NCBI RefSeq assembly: GCF_022376835.1
Contig: NZ_CP084606.1
Span: 2,754,501 to 2,818,500 of the forward strand
From: Brucepastera parasyntrophica
GTDB taxonomy: Bacteria; Spirochaetota; Spirochaetia; Treponematales; Treponemataceae
Length of the DNA: 64,000 bases
Direction: 5' to 3'
Of the stretch, positions 48,632 through 58,898 are shown in pieces. How positions within the stretch are numbered: the first letter of the stretch is position 1; each line of letters starts with the position of its first letter. A model generated the notes under the pieces. It was given only the letters and a program-made list of their open reading frames with translations. It searched no databases and had not been told where the DNA came from. A program made the position numbers and the translations under genes.

Positions 48632-48667
48632 TGAACAAGTGTTAATATTCAGGTTAACACTTGTTCA
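48632..48667. terminator. Perfect 14-bp hairpin upstream of the EF-G gene
   Basis: TGAACAAGTGTTAA and TTAACACTTGTTCA around an eight-base loop. It lies in the 423-base gap between TetR and EF-G. No T run follows. The rest of the gap shows no gene; EF-G is preceded by GGGGGA. Confidence 0.4.
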
Positions 48668-48884
48668 TATATGACAGTTTCCTGTTTTTTTCCTGTCTGG
48701 CGCATGTCCGCAGGTATTGTTAATTCGCTCCATCCAGGTCCTGCTTCGCCGGTTTTCTGCCGCCCGGTACTTTTTGCAGTTTCCGGGATGATATAGGTCT
48801 GACCGGCTGGACATGATCTCTTCAAGCCCGGCTTGAGAAATTTTCATTAAAACGTTAGAATATATCCGATAATTGGGGGAAGTA

Positions 48885-50916
48885 ATGCTGGAAAAAATGA
48901 GAAACATAGGAATCATGGCTCACATAGATGCGGGAAAAACCACAACTACTGAGAGGATCCTTTTTTATACGGGAAAAATACATAGAATAGGCGAGATTGA
49001 TGACGGCGAAGCAACAATGGACTGGATGACCCAGGAACAGGAACGGGGAATTACGATCCAGAGCGCTGCGACCACAACCTACTGGGGGATTTTCAGATTA
49101 ATATAATCGATACGCCCGGGCATGTTGACTTTACCGCTGAGGTCGAACGTTCCCTGCGCGTACTGGACGGCGCGGTTGCCGTTATCTGCGCGGTCGGCTG
49201 TGTGCAGCCCCAGACCGAGACTGTCTGGAACCAGGCCGACCAGTATAAGGTTCCCCGGATATGCTTTGTCAACAAGATGGACAGAATCGGCGCGGATTTT
49301 TTAGCCGCAATGAATGATGTCAAACAGAAATTCAATGTGACACCGGTTGCCCTCCAGATTCCCATCGGACAGGGGCAGGATTTCGAAGGCGTTATTGATC
49401 TTATTGAAATGAAGGAAATCCGCTGGGACGCGGAAAGCGGCGGCGAAAAATTCGAAACGGCCGGGATAGATGCTGCCCGTCTGGACGAGGCCGGTGTCTG
49501 GCGTGAAAAACTCCTTGACTGTCTGTCAGTTAAATCCGATGAAATTACCGAACTGATTCTGGAAGGAAAAGAAGTCCCCTCCGGGATTATAAAAAAGAAA
49601 TCAGAAGGGCTGTTATTGCCCGTGACATTGTTCCCTTTTTATGCGGCGCCTCACGCCGGAACCAGGGAATACAGCCGCTTATTGATGCCATCGTCGATTA
49701 TCTTCCCGCGCCTGATGAGGTACCGCCCGCGGTCGGCTATCATGTTAAAAAGGAAGAAGAAGTCCGGATCCCCTGCAATCCTGACGGAGTACCCATTGGT
49801 CTTGTTTTTAAAATCCAGTATGACCGGGAAGCCGGTTCGCTCTGCTATGTACGCATGTATTCCGGAAAAATAAAAACCGGTGACCAGATTTTTAATGTAG
49901 GCAAGAAAAAACGCGAACGGGTAAACAGAATCCTCAGAATGCATTCAAATAAGTCGGAAGCCATAGATTCCGTTTCCGCCGGTGATATTGCCGTATTCGT
50001 GGGGCTGAAACTGGCCCAGACCGGAGATACTGTGGGCAGTGAAGGAATGCCTGTGCTCCTGGAAAAAATGCATTTTCCCGAACCGGTAATTTCGGTTGCC
50101 ATTGAACCAAAAACACTTTCCGACCGGGACAAACTTCATGACACCCTTGATATTCTCGCCAGAGAGGACCCGACTTTCACAAGCAGGGAAGATGCGGAAA
50201 CCGGACAGCTTATTATTTCAGGCATGGGGGAGCTTCACCTCGATGTGCTGGTTACCCGGATGCTTGATGATTTTAAAGTTGAAGCCCGGGTCGGGAACCC
50301 CCAGGTTACATACCGCGAGTCTGTCACGGCAACTGTGGAACATACCGAGAATTTCAGCAAAACTATAGGCGGAAAGGAAAATACTGCCGGTGTTACGCTC
50401 CGTGTCGAACCGCTCCCCCGCGGGTCCGGAAACCTGTTCAGGAATAATGTAAAGAAAAACGAGGCACCTGAGGAAATTTTTGACGCTATTGAACAGGCGG
50501 TCAGCAATGCCTTTAACGCCGGTATCCGTTACGGCTACCCCTGTGTGGATATAGGAGTTACTCTTACCGGTATTACGTACAGCGAGCTGACATCAACTCC
50601 CTTTGCGTTTGAAGCCGCGGCTTCAATGGGCTTTGATGAAGCCTGCCGGGCGGCGGGTCCTGAACTGCTGGAACCCATCATGTCTGTTGATATTCTGAGT
50701 CCGAAGGATTATGTCGGAGACGCAATGAGTCAGATTACCCAGAGGGGCGGGCTCATTTCAAGTCTGGAGTCGAAACCTTCTATCGAGGTTGTGCATGCCC
50801 AGGCTCCAATGTCAAAAATGTTCGGATTTTCCACCGCACTCCGTTCCGTTACACAGGGAAGAGCCTCTTTCGCGATGTCTTTTTCCCATTTTGAAGTGAA
50901 AAAAGGCGGACTGTAA
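48885..50916 (+). CDS. fusA: Elongation factor G, canonical type (two frameshifts)
   Basis: The GTPase moves tRNAs and mRNA through the ribosome. Three frames join into about 677 residues: G1 [14 protein letters not shown], switch [24 protein letters not shown]3 DTPGHVD, G4 NKMD, domain [12 protein letters not shown], domain [12 protein letters not shown], domain IV and domain V ending [15 protein letters not shown]. One base added to the G5 run at 49084-49088 gives [12 protein letters not shown]. One added to the A6 run at 49591-49596 gives [14 protein letters not shown]. The ATG with GGGGGA at 48875-48880 was chosen. A broken EF-G would be lethal if it is the only translocase, so sequence error is likely. 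Confidence 0.88.
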
Positions 50917-51015
50917 TCCTTTCACAAAAAAGGCCCCCTGCAGTATTCATGTATATATGCCGGGCTTTCGGAGTCTTATCTTGTCCAATGAGTAAAAAAA
51001 GCATATAATACAGTG

Positions 51016-51184
51016 GCGATTTTAAAATGCTAGATTTTGAAATCGCTTCCCTATATGTAGTGCAGAAAGCGTGTTTAACACGCTTTCTATAGAACCAATT
51101 TCAAAACCAACCGATTTTTGAAATTGGTTCTACACACTATAATTAAAAATAAACCCACCGCAGGCGGGAAAACCGGTTTTCCCG
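51016..51184 (+). repeat. Cluster of four perfect or near-perfect hairpins before gltX
   Basis: In order: GCGATTTTAAAAT/ATTTTGAAATCGC (51016-51046, 12 of 13), AGAAAGCGTGT/ACACGCTTTCT (51064-51088), a 17-bp stem with arms AGAACCAATTTCAAAA (51090-51132), and the 20-bp palindrome CGGGAAAACC/GGTTTTCCCG (51165-51184). They fill the gap from the EF-G stop to the gltX start. Confidence 0.6.
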
Positions 51185-51219
51185 GTGCTAAAAAGTACCC
51201 TGCGGACCAGGAGATATAT

Positions 51220-52740
51220 TTGGAAGTACGTGTACGCTATGCTCCTTCCCCAACGGGACTGCAGCATATTGGCGGTGTGCGCACCGCGCTTTTTAATTAT
51301 CTGTTTGCCCGCTCTACCGGCGGGAAATTCATTTTACGGCTTGAAGACACTGACCGTACCCGGTATGCGGAAGAATATGTCCGGAACCTGTATGATACCT
51401 GTTCCTGGCTTGGAATTGACTGGGACGAGGGCGGAAGTAAAGGCGGTGAATACGGACCCTACGTTCAGTCGGAACGTTTCGAGCTGTATAAAAAACACGC
51501 CCTGGAGCTGGTGGAAAAAGGCTGCGCTTATTACTGCTTTTGCGACAGTGAGCGTCTGGAACGCATACGGAAAATACAGACAATGAACAAAATGCCTCCG
51601 GGATATGACCGGCACTGCCGGTCCCTCACGACGGAGGATGTAAAGGCCAATATGGACGCGGGTCTTCCCTATGTAATCAGACTGAAGATCCCGCTCGAAG
51701 GAACAACCGCGTTCCATGATACTCTGCTCGGCGATATCGAGTGGAAAAATGAAGACATAAATCCTGATCCTGTTCTGCTTAAAAGCGACGGCTTCCCGAC
51801 CTATCATCTTGCGAATGTGGTAGATGATCATTATATGAAAATTTCACATGTTATGCGGGCCCAGGAATGGATTCCTTCCACGCCTCTTCATGTACTGATG
51901 TATCAGGCTTTCGGCTGGGACCATCCCGAATACTGCCATCTGCCGATGGTTATGGGACAGGACGGGCAAAAGCTGTCCAAGCGTCATGGCGCCACAAGCT
52001 GCAATGAATTCAGAAACGGCGGTTATCTGAAGGATGCCCTGATTAACTATATCGCAATGCTCGGCTGTTCCTATGAAGACGGCCGGGATATGTATACAAT
52101 GGAAGAATTGGAAAAACTCTTCAAAATGGACCATATTAATAAGGCTCCCGCCGTATTTGACTATAAAAAACTTGAATGGTTTAACGGCCAGTATATGCGC
52201 CTGAAAACTGATGAAGAGCTTTTTTCCCTTACGTGGCCTTTTATCGCTAACGCGGGAATTTTCTGTCCAATGAATGAAGAAGCCCGGGTATCCGCCGGTC
52301 TTTTGTTTGCGGATCAGGCGCTGTTTGAGCCGACCGCCGAACAGAGGGAAATCCTGATGAAGGTAATGCCCCTTATCAGGGAAAGGCTTCATTTCCTGAC
52401 TGATGCTCCTGCTATGGTTGCTTTTTTATTCAAGGAACCGGAAATTCCCGGCGCGGAGGAAATTATTCCGAAGCGGCTTGACGCGGAAAAGACAAAGGAA
52501 GTTCTGCTTGCTTCAATAGATGTTATTGAAAAACTGGAGGGTCTGTCCGAGGAACAGGCAAATGGGCTTTTTCACGCGAAGGCAGATGAACTCGGCGTCA
52601 AGCTCGGTGATTTTATGATGCCTGTGCGGATGGCTGTTACGGGAAGCCGGATCAGTCCCCCGCTTGTCGGATCAATCCAGATATTGGGTATCAGGGAGGC
52701 TGTCAGCCGGATTAAAAAGACGGTAGAAGCCAGATTCTAA
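51220..52740 (+). CDS. gltX: Glutamyl-tRNA synthetase
   Basis: A class I synthetase that charges tRNA-Glu, and tRNA-Gln where GatCAB is used. Start is the TTG at 51220, six bases after AGGAG, giving MEVRVRYAPSPTG and 506 residues; the upstream in-frame stretch overlaps hairpins and looks non-coding. HIGH-type motif is LQHIGGVRTALFN and KMSKS-type is GQKLSKRHGA. The C-terminal helical anticodon domain is complete. It lies between two palindrome-rich gaps, downstream of EF-G. Confidence 0.95.
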   Translation: MEVRVRYAPSPTGLQHIGGVRTALFNYLFARSTGGKFILRLEDTDRTRYAEEYVRNLYDTCSWLGIDWDEGGSKGGEYGPYVQSERFELYKKHALELVEKGCAYYCFCDSERLERIRKIQTMNKMPPGYDRHCRSLTTEDVKANMDAGLPYVIRLKIPLEGTTAFHDTLLGDIEWKNEDINPDPVLLKSDGFPTYHLANVVDDHYMKISHVMRAQEWIPSTPLHVLMYQAFGWDHPEYCHLPMVMGQDGQKLSKRHGATSCNEFRNGGYLKDALINYIAMLGCSYEDGRDMYTMEELEKLFKMDHINKAPAVFDYKKLEWFNGQYMRLKTDEELFSLTWPFIANAGIFCPMNEEARVSAGLLFADQALFEPTAEQREILMKVMPLIRERLHFLTDAPAMVAFLFKEPEIPGAEEIIPKRLDAEKTKEVLLASIDVIEKLEGLSEEQANGLFHAKADELGVKLGDFMMPVRMAVTGSRISPPLVGSIQILGIREAVSRIKKTVEARF

Positions 52741-52856
52741 AGTTTAACTAATACAGCGATTTTTAATTCCCGGCGGGTTTAAAAATCACGCCGGAATAAA
52801 ATAGAGAACTATATAGTTAAATAATTTGAATTGTTTGACTATTTCCGGCTGCAACT

Positions 52857-52995
52857 GTTTCTGATGGGAAGAATTAGTTAATTCTTCCCATCAGAAACTT
52901 ACATTAAAGGGTATATCTTCAGTATTTGATACTGAAATACCGTGGTGTTTTTCATCAAGGCGATTATAAAAGTCTGTTCCGGACTTATAATCGCC
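52857..52995 (+). repeat. Three consecutive hairpins before glyS, one a perfect 42-bp palindrome
   Basis: GTTTCTGATGGGAAGAATTA pairs perfectly with its reverse complement across GT (52857-52898). TTCAGTAT-TTG-ATACTGAA follows at 52918-52936, and GGCGATTATAA/TTATAATCGCC at 52959-52995. The last ends 38 bases before the glyS start. No T-box consensus is present. Confidence 0.6.
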
Positions 52996-53033
52996 AAATG
53001 CGGGGCCTGACGCTCCGCCGAAGGAGATATAAA

Positions 53034-54386
53034 ATGGACAGTCATGAGACAACAATGGAAAAAATTGTCAGCCTGAGTAAACGGAGAGGATTTGTATTCC
53101 AGTCATCAGAGATTTACGGCGGACAGAACGGGGCCTGGGATTACGGTCCTCTCGGGATCAGTCTGAAAAATAATATTCAGCAGGCCTGGTGGCGTGAGAT
53201 GACCCAGCTTCATGATAATATCGTAGGTCTTGATGCGGCCATTTTAATGCACCCCCGTGTCTGGGAAGCGTCCGGGCATGTGGAAAATTTTACAGATCCG
53301 CTTGTAGACTGCAAAAAATGCAAATGCCGGTTCCGGGCCGACCAGATAGATCCTGAAAAGCTGGCAAAAAAAGAATGTTCGGAATGCGGGGGCGAGCTGA
53401 CTGACACCCGGAAATTTAATCTGATGTTTAAAACCCATATCGGCCCGGCTGAAGACAGCGCCAGCGTTATTTATCTGCGCCCTGAAACCGCGCAGGGTAT
53501 TTACGTTAACTATAAAAATATTGCCCAGTCAAACCGCCTGAAAATTCCTTTTGGAATTGCCCAGGTCGGAAAGGCTTTCAGGAATGAAATTGTGACAAAA
53601 AATTTCATTTTCCGCACCTGTGAATTCGAGCAGATGGAAATGCAGTTTTTTGTAAAACCGGGCGAAGATGAAAAATGGTTCGACTACTGGCGTGAACAGC
53701 GCTGGCAGTTTTACGAAAAATACGGTGTCCGCATGAATAAACTCCGGTGGCACCAGCATGGACCGGGCGAACTTGCCCATTACGCGAAAGACGCCTTTGA
53801 TATTGAATACGAATTCCCCATGGGCTTCCGGGAACTTGAAGGTGTCCATAACCGGACCGATTTTGATCTTACCCGGCATACCGAATACTCCGGCAAGGAC
53901 CTTCAGTATATTGATCAGGATAACGGCAATGAACGGTATATCCCTTATATAATTGAAACATCCGCCGGCCTTACCCGGAACCTTCTTATGTTCCTGTGTG
54001 ATTCATATGACGAACAGAAGGTAGCAGACAAGGGAAATGATGATGACTGGCGGACTGTCCTGCATTTTCATCCGAAAATCGCGCCGGTTACCGTGGCGGT
54101 TCTCCCCTTGATGAAAAAAGACGGCCTTGCCGAGCTGGCGAAGGATATTCAGCAGGGTTTGAAAGAAGAATTTATGACCGACTATGACCAGTCGGGCGCA
54201 ATCGGAAAACGCTACCGGCGCCAGGATGAAGTCGGCACTCCTTTCTGTGTTACAATAGATTATGAAACCAAGGACGATAATTCCGTCACGCTCCGTTTCC
54301 GTGATTCAATGGAACAGGTGCGTGTTCCCGTATCCGGATTGGCTGCCCGAATCCGTGAGGAAATAAAAAACTACAAGAGAACATAA
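53034..54386 (+). CDS. glyS: Glycyl-tRNA synthetase (class II, single-chain type)
   Basis: It charges tRNA-Gly. The 450 residues fit the homodimeric (alpha2) enzyme: RRGFVFQSSEIYGGQNGAWDYGPLG at the start, a zinc-like CKKCKCRFR and CSECGG pair near 90-120, RPETAQGIYVNYKN, AFRNEI and the C-terminal anticodon domain (KIAPVTVAVLPL). ATG at 53034 has AAGGAG upstream. A cognate tRNA-Gly(CCC) lies at 32435-32506. The ROK gene follows 21 bases later. Confidence 0.96.
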   Translation: MDSHETTMEKIVSLSKRRGFVFQSSEIYGGQNGAWDYGPLGISLKNNIQQAWWREMTQLHDNIVGLDAAILMHPRVWEASGHVENFTDPLVDCKKCKCRFRADQIDPEKLAKKECSECGGELTDTRKFNLMFKTHIGPAEDSASVIYLRPETAQGIYVNYKNIAQSNRLKIPFGIAQVGKAFRNEIVTKNFIFRTCEFEQMEMQFFVKPGEDEKWFDYWREQRWQFYEKYGVRMNKLRWHQHGPGELAHYAKDAFDIEYEFPMGFRELEGVHNRTDFDLTRHTEYSGKDLQYIDQDNGNERYIPYIIETSAGLTRNLLMFLCDSYDEQKVADKGNDDDWRTVLHFHPKIAPVTVAVLPLMKKDGLAELAKDIQQGLKEEFMTDYDQSGAIGKRYRRQDEVGTPFCVTIDYETKDDNSVTLRFRDSMEQVRVPVSGLAARIREEIKNYKRT

Positions 54387-54407
54387 CCGGCGCAAAAAGG
54401 AGGTATT

Positions 54408-55585
54408 ATGGCTGATAATAACAGACTTCATAGTGTAAATACCTCCCGCATTTTGCGTACCATCCGTCTTAATCCCGGCATCAGCCGGATAAAGCTGGCC
54501 GACGTTCTTGATTTAAACCGTTCGACGGTAACTAAAATTATCAAAGTTATTATTGAAAAAGGCCTCGTTTTGACTGCCGGCAAAAATACGGTGCAAAGCG
54601 GGGTCGGGCGGCGTCAGGTTAATCTGGAAATAAACGAAGAAATAGGACTCATTCTCGGCCTCGAAATCCAGCATTCCCGGTACTCGGCTGTACTGATGAC
54701 GATAAACGGTTCGGTTCTTGATTTTTTGATGGTTCCCACAGTGTTACAAAAGACAATCTGATACAAACAGTCCTTGATCTTGTTACGCGTGCGAAAAAAA
54801 GCGACGCGCTTCAAAACAGAACCCTTTTGGGGATCGGCATTGGTTTCCCGGGGATTGTAGACAGTTATACGGGAACTATTCTGCGTTCCCGTTCCCTGGG
54901 GATATCCGAACCATTTGATTTCCGGACCGAGATTGAAAAACAGTGCAATGAGTATGTTATTATTGAGAATGATGCAAACTGCTGCTGCTGGGGCGAGCTT
55001 GCCTTTCACACGGAAAACCGGACGCGTAACTTTATTTCGGTTCTCGGCGAATTCCGCAGCGACACGCGCGGCGATAAAAGCAGACACGGTTTTTCTCTCG
55101 GACTTGGACTGGTCCTCCGCGACAGGGTTCTGCATGGAGATCATTTTACGGCCGGAGAATTCCGGAGTATTTACGCGTCCGACGATACCGGACAGTTCAG
55201 TATCCCCTATACCGAGCTGGAAAGTATCCCTGAAGACAGGAATATGCTGCACAGGGTCTATCAGGAACTAGCGGAAAACCTTGCGTTCCTGGTCAATTGC
55301 GTGGATTTTACGAAAGTTGTTTTTGCCGGGGATATTGCCGGCTATCCTGAAAATCTCGCCGAAAATCTGAGCAGGGCAATCGAGCGGGGCTGGTCATTTG
55401 ATAACAAGCGGGAATTTGTGATTGAGTTTTCCGAGTATGGTGACCGCGCGGTATGCAGCGGCGCCGCCGGCCTTTTCGCTGAAAAACTGTTTTCAATACC
55501 TGATATTGCCGATCATTTTCATGAAATAGTCGGCTATGATTTATATGAACACCTGAGAGCAAAAGGAACCGTATGGAATATATAA
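54408..55585 (+). CDS. ROK-family transcriptional regulator (one frameshift)
   Basis: Two frames join into about 392 residues, the usual length of NagC/XylR-type ROK repressors. A winged helix (INPGISRIKLADVLDLNRSTVTKII region, about 20-45) is followed by a ROK sugar-kinase-like domain with GIGIGFPGIVDS and VIIENDANCCCWGE. One extra base in the T6 run at 54722-54727 restores the frame through SVLDFFDGSHSVTKD. The zinc-binding CxCGxxGC motif of ROK kinases is absent, as in several regulators. It overlaps the next gene by 13 bases, so it may control it. Confidence 0.82.
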
Positions 55586-56589
55586 CGCTGGGAAAAACGA
55601 ATTTGTTTGTCTCGCGTATAGGCTTCGGCGCGCTGCCTATTCAGCGTGTAACCGATATGGATGAGGTTGCGGCTATTTTACGTACGGCTTATGAAGGCGG
55701 CATTAACTTTTATGATACTGCCCGGCTTTATACCGACAGTGAGGAAAAATTGGGACTCTGTTTTTCCGAAATGCGGGATGATATAATTTTTGCTTCAAAG
55801 ACAATGGCCCCGGACGCATCTTCTTTACGGCATGATATTGAAACCAGTCTCGAAAACCTTCAAACCGATTATATCGATTTATACCAGCTCCATAATCCTC
55901 CTTTCCTTCCTGTTCCGGGCGGAGAAGACGGGCTGTATGACGCGCTTCTGGCTGAAAAAAAAGCCGGAAAAATACGCCACATCGGCATAACAAACCATTC
56001 CAGAAAAATAATTCTCGAGGCAATCCATTCCGGCTTGTATGAAACAGTCCAGTATCCATTCTCCTATCTTTCGGACGAGGAGGATGAGCGTCTCGTTCAT
56101 CTGTGCGCTGAAAAACAGATAGGATTTATTGCCATGAAGGCCCTCGCGGGAGGGCTTATAACAAATACTCCTGCCGCCTTTGCCTGGATGCAGCAGTTTG
56201 AAAACGCTGTTCCTGTTTGGGGAATTCAGAAAAAAGACGAAATAGACCACTACCTCGCGCTGAACAGATACCCACCCCATCTTGATAAAAAAATAAAAGC
56301 GGCCATTCAAAAAGACCGGGAAGAACTTTGTGGCAGTTTTTGCCGAGGATGCGGTTACTGTCTTCCCTGTCCTGCCGGAATTCCGATAAATAACGCAAAC
56401 CGCATGAGCCAGCTTCTCCGGCGTTCGCCGAAGGAACAGTGGCTTACCGCGGAGTGGCAGGAAGGAATGATGCGTATTGAACAATGCACCCATTGCGGCT
56501 ACTGTTCATTACGCTGTCCTTACGGCTTAAAACCGTATGAAACCCTTCCCGGCCAGCTTGCTGAGTACCTGACTTTCCTGGAAAAATAA
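55573..56589 (+). CDS. Aldo/keto reductase with C-terminal 4Fe-4S domain
   Basis: The 338 residues have an AKR barrel with the catalytic Asp-Tyr-Lys-His set in INFYDTARLYTDS, IIFASKT and LYQLHNP. A C-terminal ferredoxin-like part follows, with CRGCGYCLPCPAGI and CTHCGYCSLRCPYG, each a CxxCxxC pattern. Such fusions reduce aldehydes or sugars using NAD(P)H and may couple to ferredoxin. The substrate is unknown. Translation overlaps the ROK gene end, suggesting a sugar-linked role. Confidence 0.9.
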   Translation: MEYITLGKTNLFVSRIGFGALPIQRVTDMDEVAAILRTAYEGGINFYDTARLYTDSEEKLGLCFSEMRDDIIFASKTMAPDASSLRHDIETSLENLQTDYIDLYQLHNPPFLPVPGGEDGLYDALLAEKKAGKIRHIGITNHSRKIILEAIHSGLYETVQYPFSYLSDEEDERLVHLCAEKQIGFIAMKALAGGLITNTPAAFAWMQQFENAVPVWGIQKKDEIDHYLALNRYPPHLDKKIKAAIQKDREELCGSFCRGCGYCLPCPAGIPINNANRMSQLLRRSPKEQWLTAEWQEGMMRIEQCTHCGYCSLRCPYGLKPYETLPGQLAEYLTFLEK

Positions 56590-56595
56590 TGCTTT

Positions 56596-58743
56596 TTACT
56601 CTTCCAGTTTTTCTACTTCTTTCAGCCAGACGGAAATGGACGCATCGCTTGGCATGCGCCAGTCGCCTCGCGGTGAAAGCGCTACGCTGCCGACTTTCGG
56701 TCCGTCGGGCATACAGGACCGTTTGAACTGACTGCTGAAAAAACGTTCATAGAATACTTTCATCCATTTCAGAATTTCCGGCCGGGTATAGGTTTTTGCC
56801 AGTCTGGTGTTTTCCGCCGTGAACGCCTGTTCCGCGAGAAACAAAATACGGGACGGCGAAAATCCCCATCGGGTTACATAGTACAGGAAAAAATCATGCA
56901 ATTCATATGGTCCTATAATATGTTCCGTTTTTTGGGAAATTTCATTATTGCGTGGCGGCAGGAGTTCGGGGCTGACCGGAGTATCAAGTATGGATTGCAG
57001 AATTGAACTGAATTCCTTGTATGATGATTTCATAAGGGCCTTATCGGCTTTTACGGGTCTGCCGTATTTTTTGTTTCCTGCCGCCTCGGGCGGATCCACA
57101 AAAAAATCAGGGTTTTCAGCGCAATATGCCAGAATATGCCGGATAAGTGTTTTCGGAATGGACGAGTTTACTCCGTACATGGACATATGATCGCCGTTAT
57201 ATGTTGACCAGCCCAGCGCGAGTTCCGATAAGTCCCCCGTACCGATAACCAGCCCTCCGCTCTGGTTGGCCTTGTCCATGAGGATCTGTGTGCGTTCCCG
57301 GGCCTGCGCGTTTTCATAGGTGATATCAAACACTTCAGGGTTTTGCCCAATATCCTCAAAATGCTGCTTAACCGCTTTATGAATCCATATTTCGGACACC
57401 GATGTCCCGAGAATTTCGGCAAGCTGTACAGCATTTCCTCTTGTCTGTTTGGTTGTCCCGAAGCCGGGCATGGTAATTGCCTGGATGCCTGTTCTGGGCA
57501 GTCCGAGACAGTCAAATGCCCTGACTGTAATAAGAAAGGCAAGGGTTGAATCGACTCCGCCGGAAATACCGATAACCGCTGTTTTGCTGTTGGTATGAGA
57601 CAGGCGCTTTGCCAGCGCAACAGTCTGAAGCGCTATGATTTCCTCACAGCGGCGTGCTGTTTCCTCCGGGTTTCCGGGAACAAAGGGAAGCGGATCAATT
57701 TTCCTCAGAAGGGAACGGCCTGTCTGGAACAGGGGAATGGTTGTAACCGCAGTGGGTGAAGATTCCGCGGGAACAGTATTTGTATTGTCCCCCGCGTGTA
57801 TTACCGATGATTTTTGCGGGGCCGCAGAATTATCAAGAGCAAGAGGGATCCTTACATACTGACCGCCGCATCCTGAACCCTCTTCATTTGATACCAGCTG
57901 CATCCGGCGCCGTTCCTGAAGAAGGCGGGTGATATCGATATCCGTACAGATGAGTCCTGTGGAAAAAAGTACGCTTTCCGCAAGAATAATCCCATTCTCC
58001 GCGATCAGATTATGACCGGAAAATACCATGTCCGTGGTCGATTCCCCGTGACCGGCATTCGCATAAACATATGCGCACATACCCTTTGCGGACTGACCCG
58101 CTACCAGATTTCTGCGGTAATCGGATTTTCCTACAATTTCATTGCTTGCCGACAGATTCGCAATTATGACAGCGCCGGCCTGAACGTGGGCGGATGAAGG
58201 GGGTACCGGCGCCCATAAATCCTCGCAGATTTCCACCGCAAAAGACATATCCGCATTTTTTTCATCAGTAAACAGAATATTTGTACCGAAGGGTACGGGG
58301 TCATTTCCGAAAACTCCCGCCGGTATTGTAAACATCGCTTTTGGCGCCGGAGAAAAGTGTCTTTTTTCGTAAAACTCGCCATAGTTCGGCAAATACGTTT
58401 TCGGAATAATTCCATGAATTTTTCCCCGGGAAATAACTGCGGCGCAATTATATCTGCTGTTCCGGAAATTCATGGGAAAGCCTATTATGCTTGTTATGGG
58501 AAGCTCCCTTGTGCTTTCGGCAATCAGGCGGACTGCAGTTATGGATACTTTTCCCAGTAATTCCTGCGAGAAAAGATCCCCGCAGGTATATGCGGTTATG
58601 GAAAGCTCGGGGAAAACAGCAAGCCGGGCTCCCGCGCCTGCCGCTTCATGTATAAGCGAAATAATGCTCCCCGCGTTATTTCCGCAGTCTCCCACCACGC
58701 ATTCCGGTGTGGCCGCCGCTACTCTCAGAAAGCCCTGTATCAT
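56596..58743 (-). CDS. nadE: Glutamine-dependent NAD+ synthetase
   Basis: It makes NAD from deamido-NAD with ammonia taken from glutamine. The 715 residues have an N-terminal nitrilase-type glutaminase (Glu in VFPELSITAY, Lys in PKTYLPNYGEFYE, Cys in VEICEDLWAP). The C-terminal synthetase has the P-loop ISGGVDSTLAF, GTGDLSELALGWSTYNGDHMSMYGVN and SSIPKT. Full two-domain length is present. It is divergent from tyrS and convergent with the aldo/keto reductase gene. Confidence 0.95.
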   Translation of the reverse strand: MIQGFLRVAAATPECVVGDCGNNAGSIISLIHEAAGAGARLAVFPELSITAYTCGDLFSQELLGKVSITAVRLIAESTRELPITSIIGFPMNFRNSRYNCAAVISRGKIHGIIPKTYLPNYGEFYEKRHFSPAPKAMFTIPAGVFGNDPVPFGTNILFTDEKNADMSFAVEICEDLWAPVPPSSAHVQAGAVIIANLSASNEIVGKSDYRRNLVAGQSAKGMCAYVYANAGHGESTTDMVFSGHNLIAENGIILAESVLFSTGLICTDIDITRLLQERRRMQLVSNEEGSGCGGQYVRIPLALDNSAAPQKSSVIHAGDNTNTVPAESSPTAVTTIPLFQTGRSLLRKIDPLPFVPGNPEETARRCEEIIALQTVALAKRLSHTNSKTAVIGISGGVDSTLAFLITVRAFDCLGLPRTGIQAITMPGFGTTKQTRGNAVQLAEILGTSVSEIWIHKAVKQHFEDIGQNPEVFDITYENAQARERTQILMDKANQSGGLVIGTGDLSELALGWSTYNGDHMSMYGVNSSIPKTLIRHILAYCAENPDFFVDPPEAAGNKKYGRPVKADKALMKSSYKEFSSILQSILDTPVSPELLPPRNNEISQKTEHIIGPYELHDFFLYYVTRWGFSPSRILFLAEQAFTAENTRLAKTYTRPEILKWMKVFYERFFSSQFKRSCMPDGPKVGSVALSPRGDWRMPSDASISVWLKEVEKLEE

Positions 58744-58862
58744 ACGTAATCTCCCTCAGAACTGATAGTACAAATATATCCCTTATTTTCTTCCGGGGCT
58801 GACAGCAAAAAAAATCACCATCGTCCATGTCTGTTTTTATACTGTTTCCGACTGTCTTTCAG

Positions 58863-58891
58863 TATACAAGATTTTGTAAAATAGTTATACT
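58863..58891 (+). promoter_or_regulatory. tyrS promoter, leaderless
   Basis: TATACA (58863-58868), 17 bases and TATACT (58886-58891), then seven bases to the ATG. No ribosome site precedes the start codon. Confidence 0.55.
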
Positions 58892-58898
58892 CTTCGGC

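Noticed and set aside
48621..48677. 18-codon frame with AAGGAGAG upstream of EF-G
   Set aside because: It is covered by a perfect hairpin and has poor spacing of the ribosome site; no support as a peptide gene.
51118..51219. Longer N-terminus for gltX
   Set aside because: The in-frame extension crosses two palindromes and is not similar to synthetases, while TTG at 51220 has a good ribosome site and gives the standard start.
52741..53033. T-box riboswitch before glyS
   Set aside because: Hairpins are present but no AGGGTGG-type T-box sequence or matching specifier stem with terminator was found; the same holds for serS, tyrS and gltX.
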